Shown: positions 1 to 6,650, counted from the stretch's first letter. The stretch: 11,163 bases of DNA from Cyclostephanos tholiformis (GCA_036939975.1 JALLPB010002466.1:1-11163), one strand, 5' to 3'. Numbers and translations: made by a program. The notes: generated from the sequence alone by a model not told the origin.

Positions 1-36
<36 letters not shown>
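1..36. repeat. Poly-G homopolymer tract
   Basis: The first 36 bases are all G and end six bases before the ATG of the RING gene. The same position in the RING pseudogene copy holds a shorter G-rich run (2717-2727, eight consecutive G), so a G-tract was probably present before the duplication. Its true length is uncertain, because homopolymers at a window or contig edge are prone to assembly and sequencing error. It contains no stop codon in the frame of the downstream gene. Confidence 0.85.
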
Positions 37-37
<1 letters not shown>

Positions 38-42
38 ACGAA

Positions 43-806
43 ATGACGAGCGATGCCGACGATCGCGTTAGGAGTTTCCTCCTCGGCCCTCGCGATAATG
101 ATGCCAATAATAACAACGATGGCGCATTGGGGGGGAGGGCAGGAGGAGGACGAGGGGGGGGGGGATCGTCCGGGAGGAGGGGCAACGGATTGCGCCTCCT
201 AACGATGGAGGAGGTCGAGACGCTCCCCACGATGGAGTACCGCGGATCGCGATCGTCGTCTCCGTCCATCGATTTGGTCGGATGGGGCACCGGGGGGGAT
301 CGAGAGGAGGTGGAATTGAGGGATAAGACCAACCTGCCGCATTCGACGGGGGGGGAGGACGTCGTCGGTCGTCACGACGAGGACTGCGAGGTAAACAATT
401 ACGACGACGACGACGACGACGACGACGTGGGGGACGTCGCGACGGTGGATCGCGCTGACTACGACGTGGACGAACACGGCCACGATCGCCACGACGACCC
501 GTCCCGATCGCGCGGACCGGGCGGTGGTCGGGGACTGCGCGATGTCGACCTCCCCCCGACGAGGGATGATGGGGAAGACGTAGATATGGGGGGGGACGAC
601 AACGACGCCGCCCGACGCCGCTTCAATCAGAGGATATGCTCCATCTGCCTCGACGAGTACGAGCCTCGCGAGCGCATACGCGTCTTGCCCTGCCAGCACA
701 CCTTCCACTCCGATTGCATCTTCCCCTGGCTCACCGAGAGGAGTCCCACGTGTCCACTATGCAAGGCGATGTTCGAGGCCGTGCAGTGCGAGGTCGACGA
801 TGCCGG

Positions 807-837
<31 letters not shown>

Positions 838-1140
838 ACGACGACGACGACTACTGGAGGAAGCGCCGGAGCCGCCGTGGGCGACGACGGCGCGGTGGCG
901 GCGACGGCGGCAGACGGGACGACTCCGTCGTCGTCGGGCGAAGCGACATCCGATCCATCGAATGGCGTCACGACGACGCCGCCATCGTCGAATCATCAGC
1001 GGGCGACTACGGGGATGCGCGGACGGCTGCTGCGAGGATGGGGCTTCTTTGGTGGTGGGGGTGGCGACGGCGCGTTGACTCATCCCCTTGAGGAGCCGCT
1101 ATTGGCGATTGACGACGATATCGGCGAGGGAATTGTTTGA
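43..1140 (+). CDS. RING-H2 zinc finger protein, probable E3 ubiquitin ligase
   Basis: The predicted protein has 365 residues. RING-H2 domains bind two zinc ions and recruit E2 enzymes to transfer ubiquitin to substrates. The full ligand set is visible: C199, C202, C217, H219, H222, C225, C237 and C240, with the typical P-W before the last cysteine pair (P228, W229) and P238 inside it. The N-terminal half is predicted disordered: Gly/Arg/Asn-rich at about 17-50, then acidic with eight consecutive Asp near 120-127. The C-terminal tail is Ala/Thr/Gly-rich. I see no membrane segment or substrate domain, so the target is unknown. The ATG at 43 has A at -1 and -2, but no stop separates it from the window edge, so the protein may begin further upstream. 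The (GNC)n codon runs also open other frames, which are shadows. A decayed copy lies at about 2720-3005. RING identity is firm; the ligase role is family knowledge. Confidence 0.85.
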
Positions 1141-1814
1141 AAGTGACACCAACCTCCCCACCCATGGAGATGGAAGGCGGGGGGGGGGAATGCTGTTTTA
1201 GTTAATTAGGCTTGTATAGTAGTTTTGTTTCTGCATGAACTTTCATCATATCTGTCAGTATCGTTCGTGGCGTAAAAGAGTTCAACCCCCAAGGCCCGTG
1301 ATAAATGATCTTTCCTTACATTAGTTATTCTATGACAGCGGATAAATTGATGAGTCAGGTGGAACGATTGTGAAAGCATGTACCAGCCCATTCTGCACTG
1401 TCTTAACGAATCACGATGCAAAAGGCGCGTAAATTGGATCGAGATTTCACTTGATTTTAAGTCTCTTGGAGCACGCACCAGCCCAATACACATTGTTTCA
1501 ATGATTCATGATATAAAAGTGGCATCAACAAAGGACTGTGATAATACTGATCTTTCTCGATTGGTCAGCACCCATAGCAATAAGGTTTATACCGTCGAAA
1601 TATACAGAGACGAGGTGTAACTAAAATACGCGTTACTTCTACTTCACCACAAAGAAGAGATGCAGATGCTCTCATTGCCAAGAATAGAAACTCAGCATCG
1701 TAAGGTTGCTCTATCGACCAACCGATCGGGGTTGTCAAAAGAAATGATGTCATAGTCTCTTTTACTGCCACTCTTCTCTGTTGCAAAATCGCACCCATAT
1801 ACTACATGAAGACT
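1141..1814. other. Non-coding interval between RING gene and Hsp20-A
   Basis: This stretch is clearly AT-richer than the RING gene. Two short overlapping open frames on opposite strands (about 1206-1493 and 1378-1620) resemble nothing I know and have no low-complexity or codon pattern like the neighbouring genes. It should hold the 3' ends of the convergent RING and Hsp20-A transcripts. The matching interval in the second duplicated unit (about 3006-3154) is only about 150 bp, so some 500 bp were gained here or lost there. A ten-G run lies near 1181-1190. Confidence 0.55.
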
Positions 1815-2465
1815 TCATGGTGCCAATTCACCACTCTTCATTTTTTCGCCGGCATCCATCACGGGAGGCGCTTCTCCTTGGACGATTTCAATGGGCTGAG
1901 TGGAAGGGGGTAGGTTCTCCATCTTCATGACAGTCACCACGAGCACTCCATCGGATAGATGCGCCGTGATCTTGGAGGTATCCAAGTCCTTCCTGAGGGT
2001 GAACCGCTTGTCAAATAGATACTCCTCGTGGGACTTGTCCGTCTCGACCTTGCGTTCGCCGGAAATGTGCATCACGCGGCCGTCATCTTCCAACTCGATC
2101 TTCAAGTTGTCTGGCTTCATCCCAGGCACATCTACAGCCAGCCGGAACTGCTTTTCATTCTCGGTGATCTCGTAGCGCGGAGAGGAGTGGCGCATGATGT
2201 CATCCTTGAAGTGAGTTAGGGTGGGTGTGATGCCCAATAGAGGATAGGGCATGGTCTTTGAGTGCGTTATAGTGGGTGTGATGCCCAATAGCGGAGAGGG
2301 CATGGTAAAGAAGTCGCTGTCGAATCCTGGGAAGACAGATCGCAAACCAGGCTGCGAAAAAGTACGGGGATGATGCACTTTAGGCCCAGGTAAGATTAGG
2401 TGATGTCCGCCAAAGTTGTTCACACTTGGAAGGACACTCGTTGGGCTCAAAAATGCGAGGCGCAT
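1815..2465 (-). CDS. Small heat-shock protein Hsp20 (copy A)
   Basis: This is an ATP-independent holdase chaperone of the alpha-crystallin family, with 216 residues from the ATG at 2465. The alpha-crystallin domain spans about 95-195: the DVPG stretch at 112-115, the SGERK strand near 135-139 and the GVL signature at 173-175. The usual Pro after GVL is Met here (V-V-T-V-M-K). A C-terminal I-x-I motif (I192, I194) fits the oligomer-anchoring motif of the family. The N-terminal arm, about 90 residues, is long and carries a 17-residue tandem duplication (54-70 and 71-87). The frame stays open 19 codons further upstream but contains no ATG there, and the chosen Met aligns with the starts of copies B and C. 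No organelle signal is convincing. A TATATA run lies 25-33 bp upstream of the ATG and an HSE-like site about 190 bp upstream. Part of the gene is identical to copy B. Confidence 0.9.
   Translation of the reverse strand: MRLAFLSPTSVLPSVNNFGGHHLILPGPKVHHPRTFSQPGLRSVFPGFDSDFFTMPSPLLGITPTITHSKTMPYPLLGITPTLTHFKDDIMRHSSPRYEITENEKQFRLAVDVPGMKPDNLKIELEDDGRVMHISGERKVETDKSHEEYLFDKRFTLRKDLDTSKITAHLSDGVLVVTVMKMENLPPSTQPIEIVQGEAPPVMDAGEKMKSGELAP
2205..2306 (-). repeat. 51-bp tandem duplication inside Hsp20-A
   Basis: Two adjacent 51-bp units, 2205-2255 and 2256-2306, differ at only a few bases and together encode two similar 17-residue segments of the N-terminal arm (T-M-P-x-P-L-L-G-I-T-P-T-x-T-H-x-K). 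Copy B has one unit at this place. The duplication preserves the frame, lengthening copy A by exactly 17 residues. Confidence 0.9.
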
Positions 2466-2487
2466 CTTGCAATGGGCGGTGCGTCTG

Positions 2488-2498
2488 AATATATATGC
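2488..2498 (-). promoter_or_regulatory. TATA-like run upstream of Hsp20-A
   Basis: An alternating AT run (minus strand catatatatt) sits about 25-33 bp before the ATG of Hsp20-A. It is absent from copy B, whose otherwise similar leader lacks about 11 bp here. Its closeness to the ATG is tight for a TATA box unless the 5' UTR is very short, so it could equally be plain leader sequence. Confidence 0.25.
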
Positions 2499-2647
2499 TC
2501 TGGGTGAATGTTGTGTGTTCAAATTTGCAATTTATGAGAAGAAGAGAAGCGAGAGAGTTCGACTCTGTCAGGATCGTGGGGTTCGTATTCTGGCAAGTAT
2601 TGATTCCTAATTATGTTGCACCCTTGAAGATATCGTCAGAGTCCATC

Positions 2648-2667
2648 CATCACGAACTTTCATGAGT
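2648..2667 (-). promoter_or_regulatory. Candidate heat-shock element
   Basis: Four contiguous pentamers, cATCa-cGAAc-tTTCa-tGAGt, follow the alternating nTTCn/nGAAn pattern bound by heat-shock factor trimers. The two inner units are perfect and the two outer ones each carry one mismatch. The site lies between divergently oriented Hsp20-A and the RING pseudogene, about 190 bp before the Hsp20-A start, which is a sensible place for a heat-inducible promoter. The pattern is short and could arise by chance. I found no equally good site before copies B or C. Confidence 0.4.
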
Positions 2668-2719
2668 TGCACCATCGTCGTCAAGTAATGCGACTCACGC
2701 CGTCGTTTCTAGGTCAGGA

Positions 2720-3005
2720 GGGGGGGGAGTGAGAAGAACGAATCGGCCAATGTCGCCGACGCCAATCATCGCGTGAGTACTATCCTACTCGGATCTGCAA
2801 AATAATGCTAACAACAACAGCGACGGCGAATGGAGGGGCTTGCACATTTTCCACTAGGACTGCATCTTCCCCTGGCTTACCGAGAGGAGTCCCACGTGTT
2901 CTTTATGCAAGGAGATGATAGAGACCAAGCAGTTTGAGGGGGGACAGTCCCGAGGCGGTCATGACAATGAAAAGTGGACGGTCGAGGGGACGACTCCGTG
3001 TGTTC
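2720..3005 (+). pseudogene. Decayed, internally deleted copy of the RING-H2 gene
   Basis: From the G-run at 2720 onward the sequence aligns with the 5' end of the RING gene (about 30-135 there), then jumps to the second half of the RING finger (2840-2915, matching about 694-775), then after another gap to a short match near 2988-2997 (909-920 region). The deletions are therefore about 555 bp and about 110 bp. The original ATG is lost; a nearby ATG runs into TGA within nine codons. Inside the finger the codon for S223 has become TAG (2855-2857), although the H-x2-H and the last C-x2-C ligands remain readable around it. The match to 712-764 of the parent is very strong over about 55 bp. It is divergent from Hsp20-A and convergent with Hsp20-B, as expected for one duplicated RING/Hsp20 unit. 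No function is expected. Confidence 0.85.
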
Positions 3006-3154
3006 AGGCGGTTGCGACCAACTGCTTGGAGTTGAGAGAAATAGTGCTATTATCATTTATTTAATTTAGTTCTACTCTCCTCTCCTCTGTTGTATAGCAT
3101 GACTCTACTACCAACGACTGCCTCTAAACAACAGACATCTGACATATAAAGGCC

Positions 3155-3754
3155 TCAAGGAGCCAATTCACCACTCTTCATTTTTTCGCCGGCATCCATC
3201 ATGGCGGGCGCTTCTCCTTGGACGATTTCAATGGGCTGAGTGGCGGGGGGTAGGTTCTCCATCTTCATGACAGTCACCACGAGCACTCCATCGGATAGAT
3301 GCGCCGTGATCTTGGAGGTATCCAAGTCCTTCCTGAGGGTGAACCGCTTGTCAAATAGATACTCCTCGTGGGACTTGTCCGTCTCGACCTTGCGTTCGCC
3401 GGAAATGTGCATCACGCGGCCGTCATCTTCCAACTCGATCTTCAAGTTGTCTGGCTTCATCCCAGGCACATCTACAGCCAGCCGGAACTGCTTTTCATTC
3501 TCGGTGATCTCGTAGCGCGGAGAGGAGTGGCGCATGATGTCATCCTTGAAGTGAGTTAGGGTGGGCGGGAAATCCAGTAGACGAGAAGGCATGGCGAAGA
3601 AATCGCTGTCGAATCCTGGGAAGACAGATCGCAAACCAGGCTGAGAAAAGGTACGTGGATGATGCATTTTCGGCCCAGATAGGAGTAGGTGACTTCCGCC
3701 ACAGTAGTTCACACTTGGAAGGACACTCGTTGGGCTCAAAAATGCGAGGCTCAT
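3155..3754 (-). CDS. Small heat-shock protein Hsp20 (copy B)
   Basis: This is a paralogue of copy A with 199 residues from the ATG at 3754 (M-S-L-A-F). A second in-frame ATG at 3781 would add nine residues, but the 3754 start aligns with both other copies. The alpha-crystallin domain covers about 78-178, ending with GVL (156-158) followed by Met in place of the common Pro, and the I-x-I motif is at 175-177. The role is as in copy A: holding unfolding proteins in large oligomers, probably in the cytosol as no targeting peptide is evident. The domain is identical to copy A, while the N-terminal arm differs at about ten residues and has one 17-residue unit instead of two. It is divergently placed from Hsp20-C with 434 bp between start codons, so the two may share a promoter region. 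Confidence 0.9.
   Translation of the reverse strand: MSLAFLSPTSVLPSVNYCGGSHLLLSGPKMHHPRTFSQPGLRSVFPGFDSDFFAMPSRLLDFPPTLTHFKDDIMRHSSPRYEITENEKQFRLAVDVPGMKPDNLKIELEDDGRVMHISGERKVETDKSHEEYLFDKRFTLRKDLDTSKITAHLSDGVLVVTVMKMENLPPATQPIEIVQGEAPAMMDAGEKMKSGELAP
3246..3565. repeat. 320-bp block identical to 1906-2225
   Basis: Reading the two Hsp20 copies base by base at a constant offset of 1340, I find no difference from 1906/3246 to 2225/3565. The block includes third codon positions and covers most of the alpha-crystallin domain. Just outside it mismatches appear at once: aa versus cg on the low-coordinate side, and tgtgatgcc versus cgggaaatc on the other. Confidence 0.9.
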
Positions 3755-4188
3755 CTTGCAATGGGTAGCGCGTCTGATCATGGGTGTATGTTGTGTGTTC
3801 AAATTTGCGATTTATGAGAGGAGAGATTATGAGAAGATGAGGGAGAGTGGAGAGTTCGCCTTTTTTTCAGGCTCGGGTTCGTATTCTGGCAAGTATTGAT
3901 TCCCAAATATGTAGAACCACTAAAGATATCATTTGATTTCCACACTTATTTCGAACGCGAACTAAGGAATGACACCGAAGTGTGGAGATGATTTCGATGG
4001 AGCATCACTAGATTCTTCGTTTCACGATATTATGCGAACGCTGTTGTCAGGTGGAGTTCGTCTTTCATACAATATATTCTCTGTCTGTGCTTCGACCAAC
4101 TCTTATCAATAGCTCATAAACTACAAAAGCTTGCAACTGACAACTAACAACAGGGTAACGACACATCTCAACCAACTTGCCAACAAAA
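3755..4188. promoter_or_regulatory. Shared intergenic region of divergent Hsp20-B and Hsp20-C
   Basis: The 434 bp between the two start codons must hold both promoters. The part next to Hsp20-B (to about 3990) is alignable with the leader of Hsp20-A, including a conserved stretch at 3875-3902 matching 2580-2608. A TATA-like aatatatt lies at 4071-4078, 118 bp before the Hsp20-C start. Several isolated GAA/TTC triplets occur, for example near 3951-3962 and 4012-4023, but none with the spacing of a proper heat-shock element. Confidence 0.4.
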
Positions 4189-4662
4189 ATGAGCCTTGCA
4201 TTCTGGAACCCGATCACAATCTTTGGCGGATTCGACGACCATGGTGTCCCGGCCACCCTAACGCACCCAAAGGGCAGTGCCATGCGCCATTTCTCTCCGC
4301 GCTTCGAGGTGACCGAGAACGACAAAATGTTCCGTATGGCAGTGGACGTGCCGGGAATGAAGCCTGACAACTTGAAGATCGAGTTGGAAGACTACGGTCG
4401 CATCCTGCACGTGTCCGGCGATCGCAAGGTCAAGACGGATACAAGCCAAGATGAGTATCGATTCCAAAAGCACTTCAAGCTCGGAAGGAACTTGGACACG
4501 TCCAAGATCACTGCACACCTAGCCGATGGAGTGCTCGTGCTGACCGCCCCGAAGAAAGAAGTTCTAACCCCCGCCAAACGGCTCATTACAATCGTCCAGG
4601 GAGAGGCGCCGGCCTTGCTGGACGAGGACGACGAAAAGAAGACTAGTGAAATGGAAACCTGA
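4189..4662 (+). CDS. Small heat-shock protein Hsp20 (copy C)
   Basis: The protein has 157 residues, a usual length for the family. It starts M-S-L-A-F like copy B, has a short N-terminal arm, and an alpha-crystallin domain at about 36-137: DVPGMKPDNLKIELED at 53-68, SGDRK at 76-80, GVL at 114-116 followed by the canonical P-K (121-122), and the I-x-I motif at 133-135. The tail is acidic and Lys-rich. The ATG at 4189 is preceded by caacaaaa (A at -3). It is clearly related to A and B but much more diverged, and it retains the Pro they lost, so it probably reflects an older split. It lacks the roughly 45-60 residue arm insertion of A and B. Its 3' end converges on the channel gene with about 150 bp between stop codons. 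Confidence 0.92.
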   Translation: MSLAFWNPITIFGGFDDHGVPATLTHPKGSAMRHFSPRFEVTENDKMFRMAVDVPGMKPDNLKIELEDYGRILHVSGDRKVKTDTSQDEYRFQKHFKLGRNLDTSKITAHLADGVLVLTAPKKEVLTPAKRLITIVQGEAPALLDEDDEKKTSEMET

Positions 4663-4815
4663 TTTGCTTTTCTTGGATTGTAGCGAATTCAATTGATTTA
4701 TTTAATCTTCGGTTTGCTCTTGTGCCTATCACAAAAAATGTCCTATTCCTCACATGCAACAATGGTCATGTCACTTCAGTCGTCATTATCAATCACTTCT
4801 CCTCCACCCCCTATA
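4663..4815. other. Convergent 3' interval between Hsp20-C and the channel gene
   Basis: About 150 bp of AT-richer DNA that must contain the transcription ends of both genes. I see no clear polyadenylation signal or hairpin. Confidence 0.4.
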
Positions 4816-5979
4816 TCACGCTCCTCGATCATATACCCTTCCATCCGAATCTCCCCTTGCATCGTACGCGTCGCTGAGGTATCCGATGATCCCACCATCC
4901 TGTCCCATCCTAAGCAGCCCCAAAAGGACGAATCCACTCTTGGTCATCTCTGTCTCGTCCCCCCCCATGAGCTGGAGCGACCTCAGCGCCTCCATCTCGA
5001 CGTCCTTTATCGGCTCCCACGCCGCGTCGTGCACCCTACGAAACCTCTGATTCTGCCACATCATTATAACGACGCACGATACGGCGAGCGCCATTAGGGG
5101 CACGCCGATCATCATGGATACGCCCGCGAGAAGGTACGCCCACTCCGGCGAATCGGGCGGCAGGGACATCGATCCCGCGCTCGAGCATAAACTGACGGCG
5201 AAGTACTGCGCCCTGTCGAATGACCAACGTTGGCTCGGATCGTCGAGCCCCGACGTGGCGATTATGCTCCATCCGACGATGAATCCCATCCACATTATCC
5301 ACAGCGCGATGGTCATTAGGTACGCGGCGTTGTACCGAACGAAGGCACTTACGCGCGTCGGTAGCGGATTCTCCACCCTCATCTTGCGCTCGTAATCCTC
5401 GTGTCTCCGAAGCGCATCGAACATGTTCATGGACGCGTCCTCCTCGACGTTCTCCCCGGCCTTGGTAAGTAGTATCGCGATGAGGGCGGCGCCGGAGAGG
5501 ATGTGCCACGTCGAGAACCACGGATCGGGCTGGTAGAGCGGATTCCGCGGCGCCATCCCGACGGAGTATCCGATCGTGATCGATTCGAAGTACCCGTCGA
5601 TGGCGCTCAATCGATTCCCCGGAGCTAGGCAGTACACCGCCCAGCCGAACGCGATGTACAGGACGAGGGAGAGCGCGAGCATCCATCCGGTGCGGATCCT
5701 GGGCCACATCCTCTCGATGACCCCGACCGACGACGCGACGCTCTCCCCGTGGACGAGGGGACGTGTTGTTTTCGTCTTATCCTCCTCCTCATCATCGCTA
5801 ACGATCGTCGACAACCTCGCGACTTCCGGTATCGCCGTCATGGATCGTTTCATAGATTCGAGGTTATGCCGGGATAGGGCGGCGATCAAGCTCGCCCTAT
5901 CGTCGTTGTCATCCCCCCGCCCGTCGGCTCGACGCGAGAAATCGAGGGCGATGGCACTTCCGCCGCGACGGGGACGCAT
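4816..5979 (-). CDS. Two-pore (4TM/2P) ion channel-like protein, TPK-like, with atypical pore filters
   Basis: The 387-residue protein has four membrane segments at about 98-118, 157-174, 218-241 and 281-307, with pore-loop-like stretches after the first and third. This is the layout of two-pore K+ channels. The first loop reads TIGYSVG (135-141), close to but not the canonical T-x-G-Y-G-D. The second reads SLCSSAGS (263-270), where only the position of the loop and the following membrane helix are kept. The C-terminal tail (about 327-383) resembles the paired EF-hand tail of plant-type TPK channels, but is degenerate: the last loop keeps D377, D379, G380 and V382, has Arg at the first ligand position (375) and ends before position 12. 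The N-terminus is charged and presumably cytosolic. A stop codon lies in frame upstream (about 6049-6051) with no other ATG between, supporting the 5979 start if the gene is unspliced. K+ selectivity and Ca2+ binding are doubtful. Confidence 0.75.
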   Translation of the reverse strand: MRPRRGGSAIALDFSRRADGRGDDNDDRASLIAALSRHNLESMKRSMTAIPEVARLSTIVSDDEEEDKTKTTRPLVHGESVASSVGVIERMWPRIRTGWMLALSLVLYIAFGWAVYCLAPGNRLSAIDGYFESITIGYSVGMAPRNPLYQPDPWFSTWHILSGAALIAILLTKAGENVEEDASMNMFDALRRHEDYERKMRVENPLPTRVSAFVRYNAAYLMTIALWIMWMGFIVGWSIIATSGLDDPSQRWSFDRAQYFAVSLCSSAGSMSLPPDSPEWAYLLAGVSMMIGVPLMALAVSCVVIMMWQNQRFRRVHDAAWEPIKDVEMEALRSLQLMGGDETEMTKSGFVLLGLLRMGQDGGIIGYLSDAYDARGDSDGRVYDRGA

Positions 5980-6287
5980 GGAAAGCGCGCAGATGAGCTC
6001 GCGATCACGACTCGCGAATAACGCGCGTCGGTCGGGTAGGGGGAGGGACGATTAGGCCGTCGCGTCGACGACGACCTCGACGACGTCGTCGGGGGCTCGG
6101 CGGTCTCCGCGGGCGGCCCATCCTCACCTTCCCGAGCCGCCTCCACCGCCGCCGCCGCCGCCGCCGACGGCGACGGCGACGGCGACTGCCGCATGGACTG
6201 ACGACGACGACCGCGGATAAGGTCCGGCGCCGTCAACGTCGCGGCCTCGAGCCTGTTGGCGACGAGGATCATCCGATGTCCGATCAT
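5980..6287 (-). other. GC-rich upstream region, possible 5' exon or leader of the channel gene
   Basis: On the minus strand an open frame begins at ATG 6287 and runs through this region in a different frame from the channel gene. It encodes a low-complexity Ser/Pro/Ala/Glu-rich peptide of about 100 residues in this stretch, with GC-rich codon use like the RING and channel genes. A good-looking splice donor (G|GTGAGG, GT at 6127-6126) and a branch-like CTAAT followed by a pyrimidine-rich tract (about 6053-6035) suggest an intron, but the phases do not join this donor to the nearest AG sites. It may be a 5' UTR exon, a separate small gene or chance. Several (GCC)n and (GAC)n runs are present. 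Confidence 0.3.
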
Positions 6288-6482
6288 GATTCCGTTTTGC
6301 GTTTTTCATTCATGTCCCCCGTCCCTCCATTACCCCCCCCCCCCCCCCCTCCGATCCTGAAATCCACCCCTCGAGGCAGGCTGCTACCACGACTTGATTT
6401 TACTACCTCTGGAGAAATGGGCGACCTCAGCATTTTTTATGCTGTGTGTCGATTACAAAAGAGGCGTACCACGGCGATAATC
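6288..6482. other. Non-coding spacer with poly-C tract
   Basis: The stretch between the channel 5' region and the repeat element contains 17 consecutive C at 6333-6349 in a pyrimidine-rich context. No gene is supported. Confidence 0.5.
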
Positions 6483-6630
6483 GAGTGGTCTTAAACTCAA
6501 AATTTGGGGGGAAACCCGCCGGGGGATCGCCCGTGGGGGATGACGTCACTTGGAAACACTAGAGTGGACTTAAAATCAAAATTTGGGGGGAAACCCGGGG
6601 GATCGCCCGTGATGTCACATGGCAACACTC
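6483..6630 (+). repeat. Tandem direct repeat, about 79 bp, at the left end
   Basis: Unit 1 (6483-6561) and unit 2 (6562-6630) both run GAGTGG-x-CTTAAA, TCAAAATTTGGGGGGAAACCC, GGGGGATCGCCCGTG, then a TGAYGTCAC and GGMAACACT stretch. Unit 2 has lost about 10 bp in the middle. Each begins with the terminal motif of the surrounding element. Confidence 0.85.
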
Positions 6631-6650
6631 CGACCGGGGGGGAATTAAGG

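Noticed and set aside
199..1091. Several long open frames overlapping the RING gene on both strands
   Set aside because: They are products of (GAC)n, (GCG)n and (GGN)n runs that leave all frames open; only the annotated frame has a conserved domain.
1206..1620. Two overlapping short open frames between RING and Hsp20-A
   Set aside because: No similarity to any family I know, AT-rich random-looking composition, and no counterpart in the duplicated unit.
1900..2219. Plus-strand open frames of 91 and 63 residues inside Hsp20-A (and the same pair in Hsp20-B)
   Set aside because: They are antisense shadows of the alpha-crystallin domain; their near-identity in the two copies only reflects the identical DNA.
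2466..2522. N-terminal extension of Hsp20-A (and 3755-3802 of Hsp20-B)
   Set aside because: The upstream frame begins at TTG, not ATG, and copy A has no ATG before 2465; the downstream Met aligns in all three copies.
2545..2575. Possible tRNA T-arm (ttcgact loop)
   Set aside because: The flanking stem does not pair and no acceptor or anticodon arm is present; it is part of the Hsp20 leader.
4693..5097. Plus-strand open frame of 134 residues after Hsp20-C
   Set aside because: Most of it is antisense to the channel C-terminus and the rest is Ser-rich low complexity with no recognisable feature.
5036..5707. 223-residue open frame on the minus strand inside the channel gene
   Set aside because: It is the same strand shifted by one frame; Arg/His-rich composition is typical of a shadow in GC-rich DNA.
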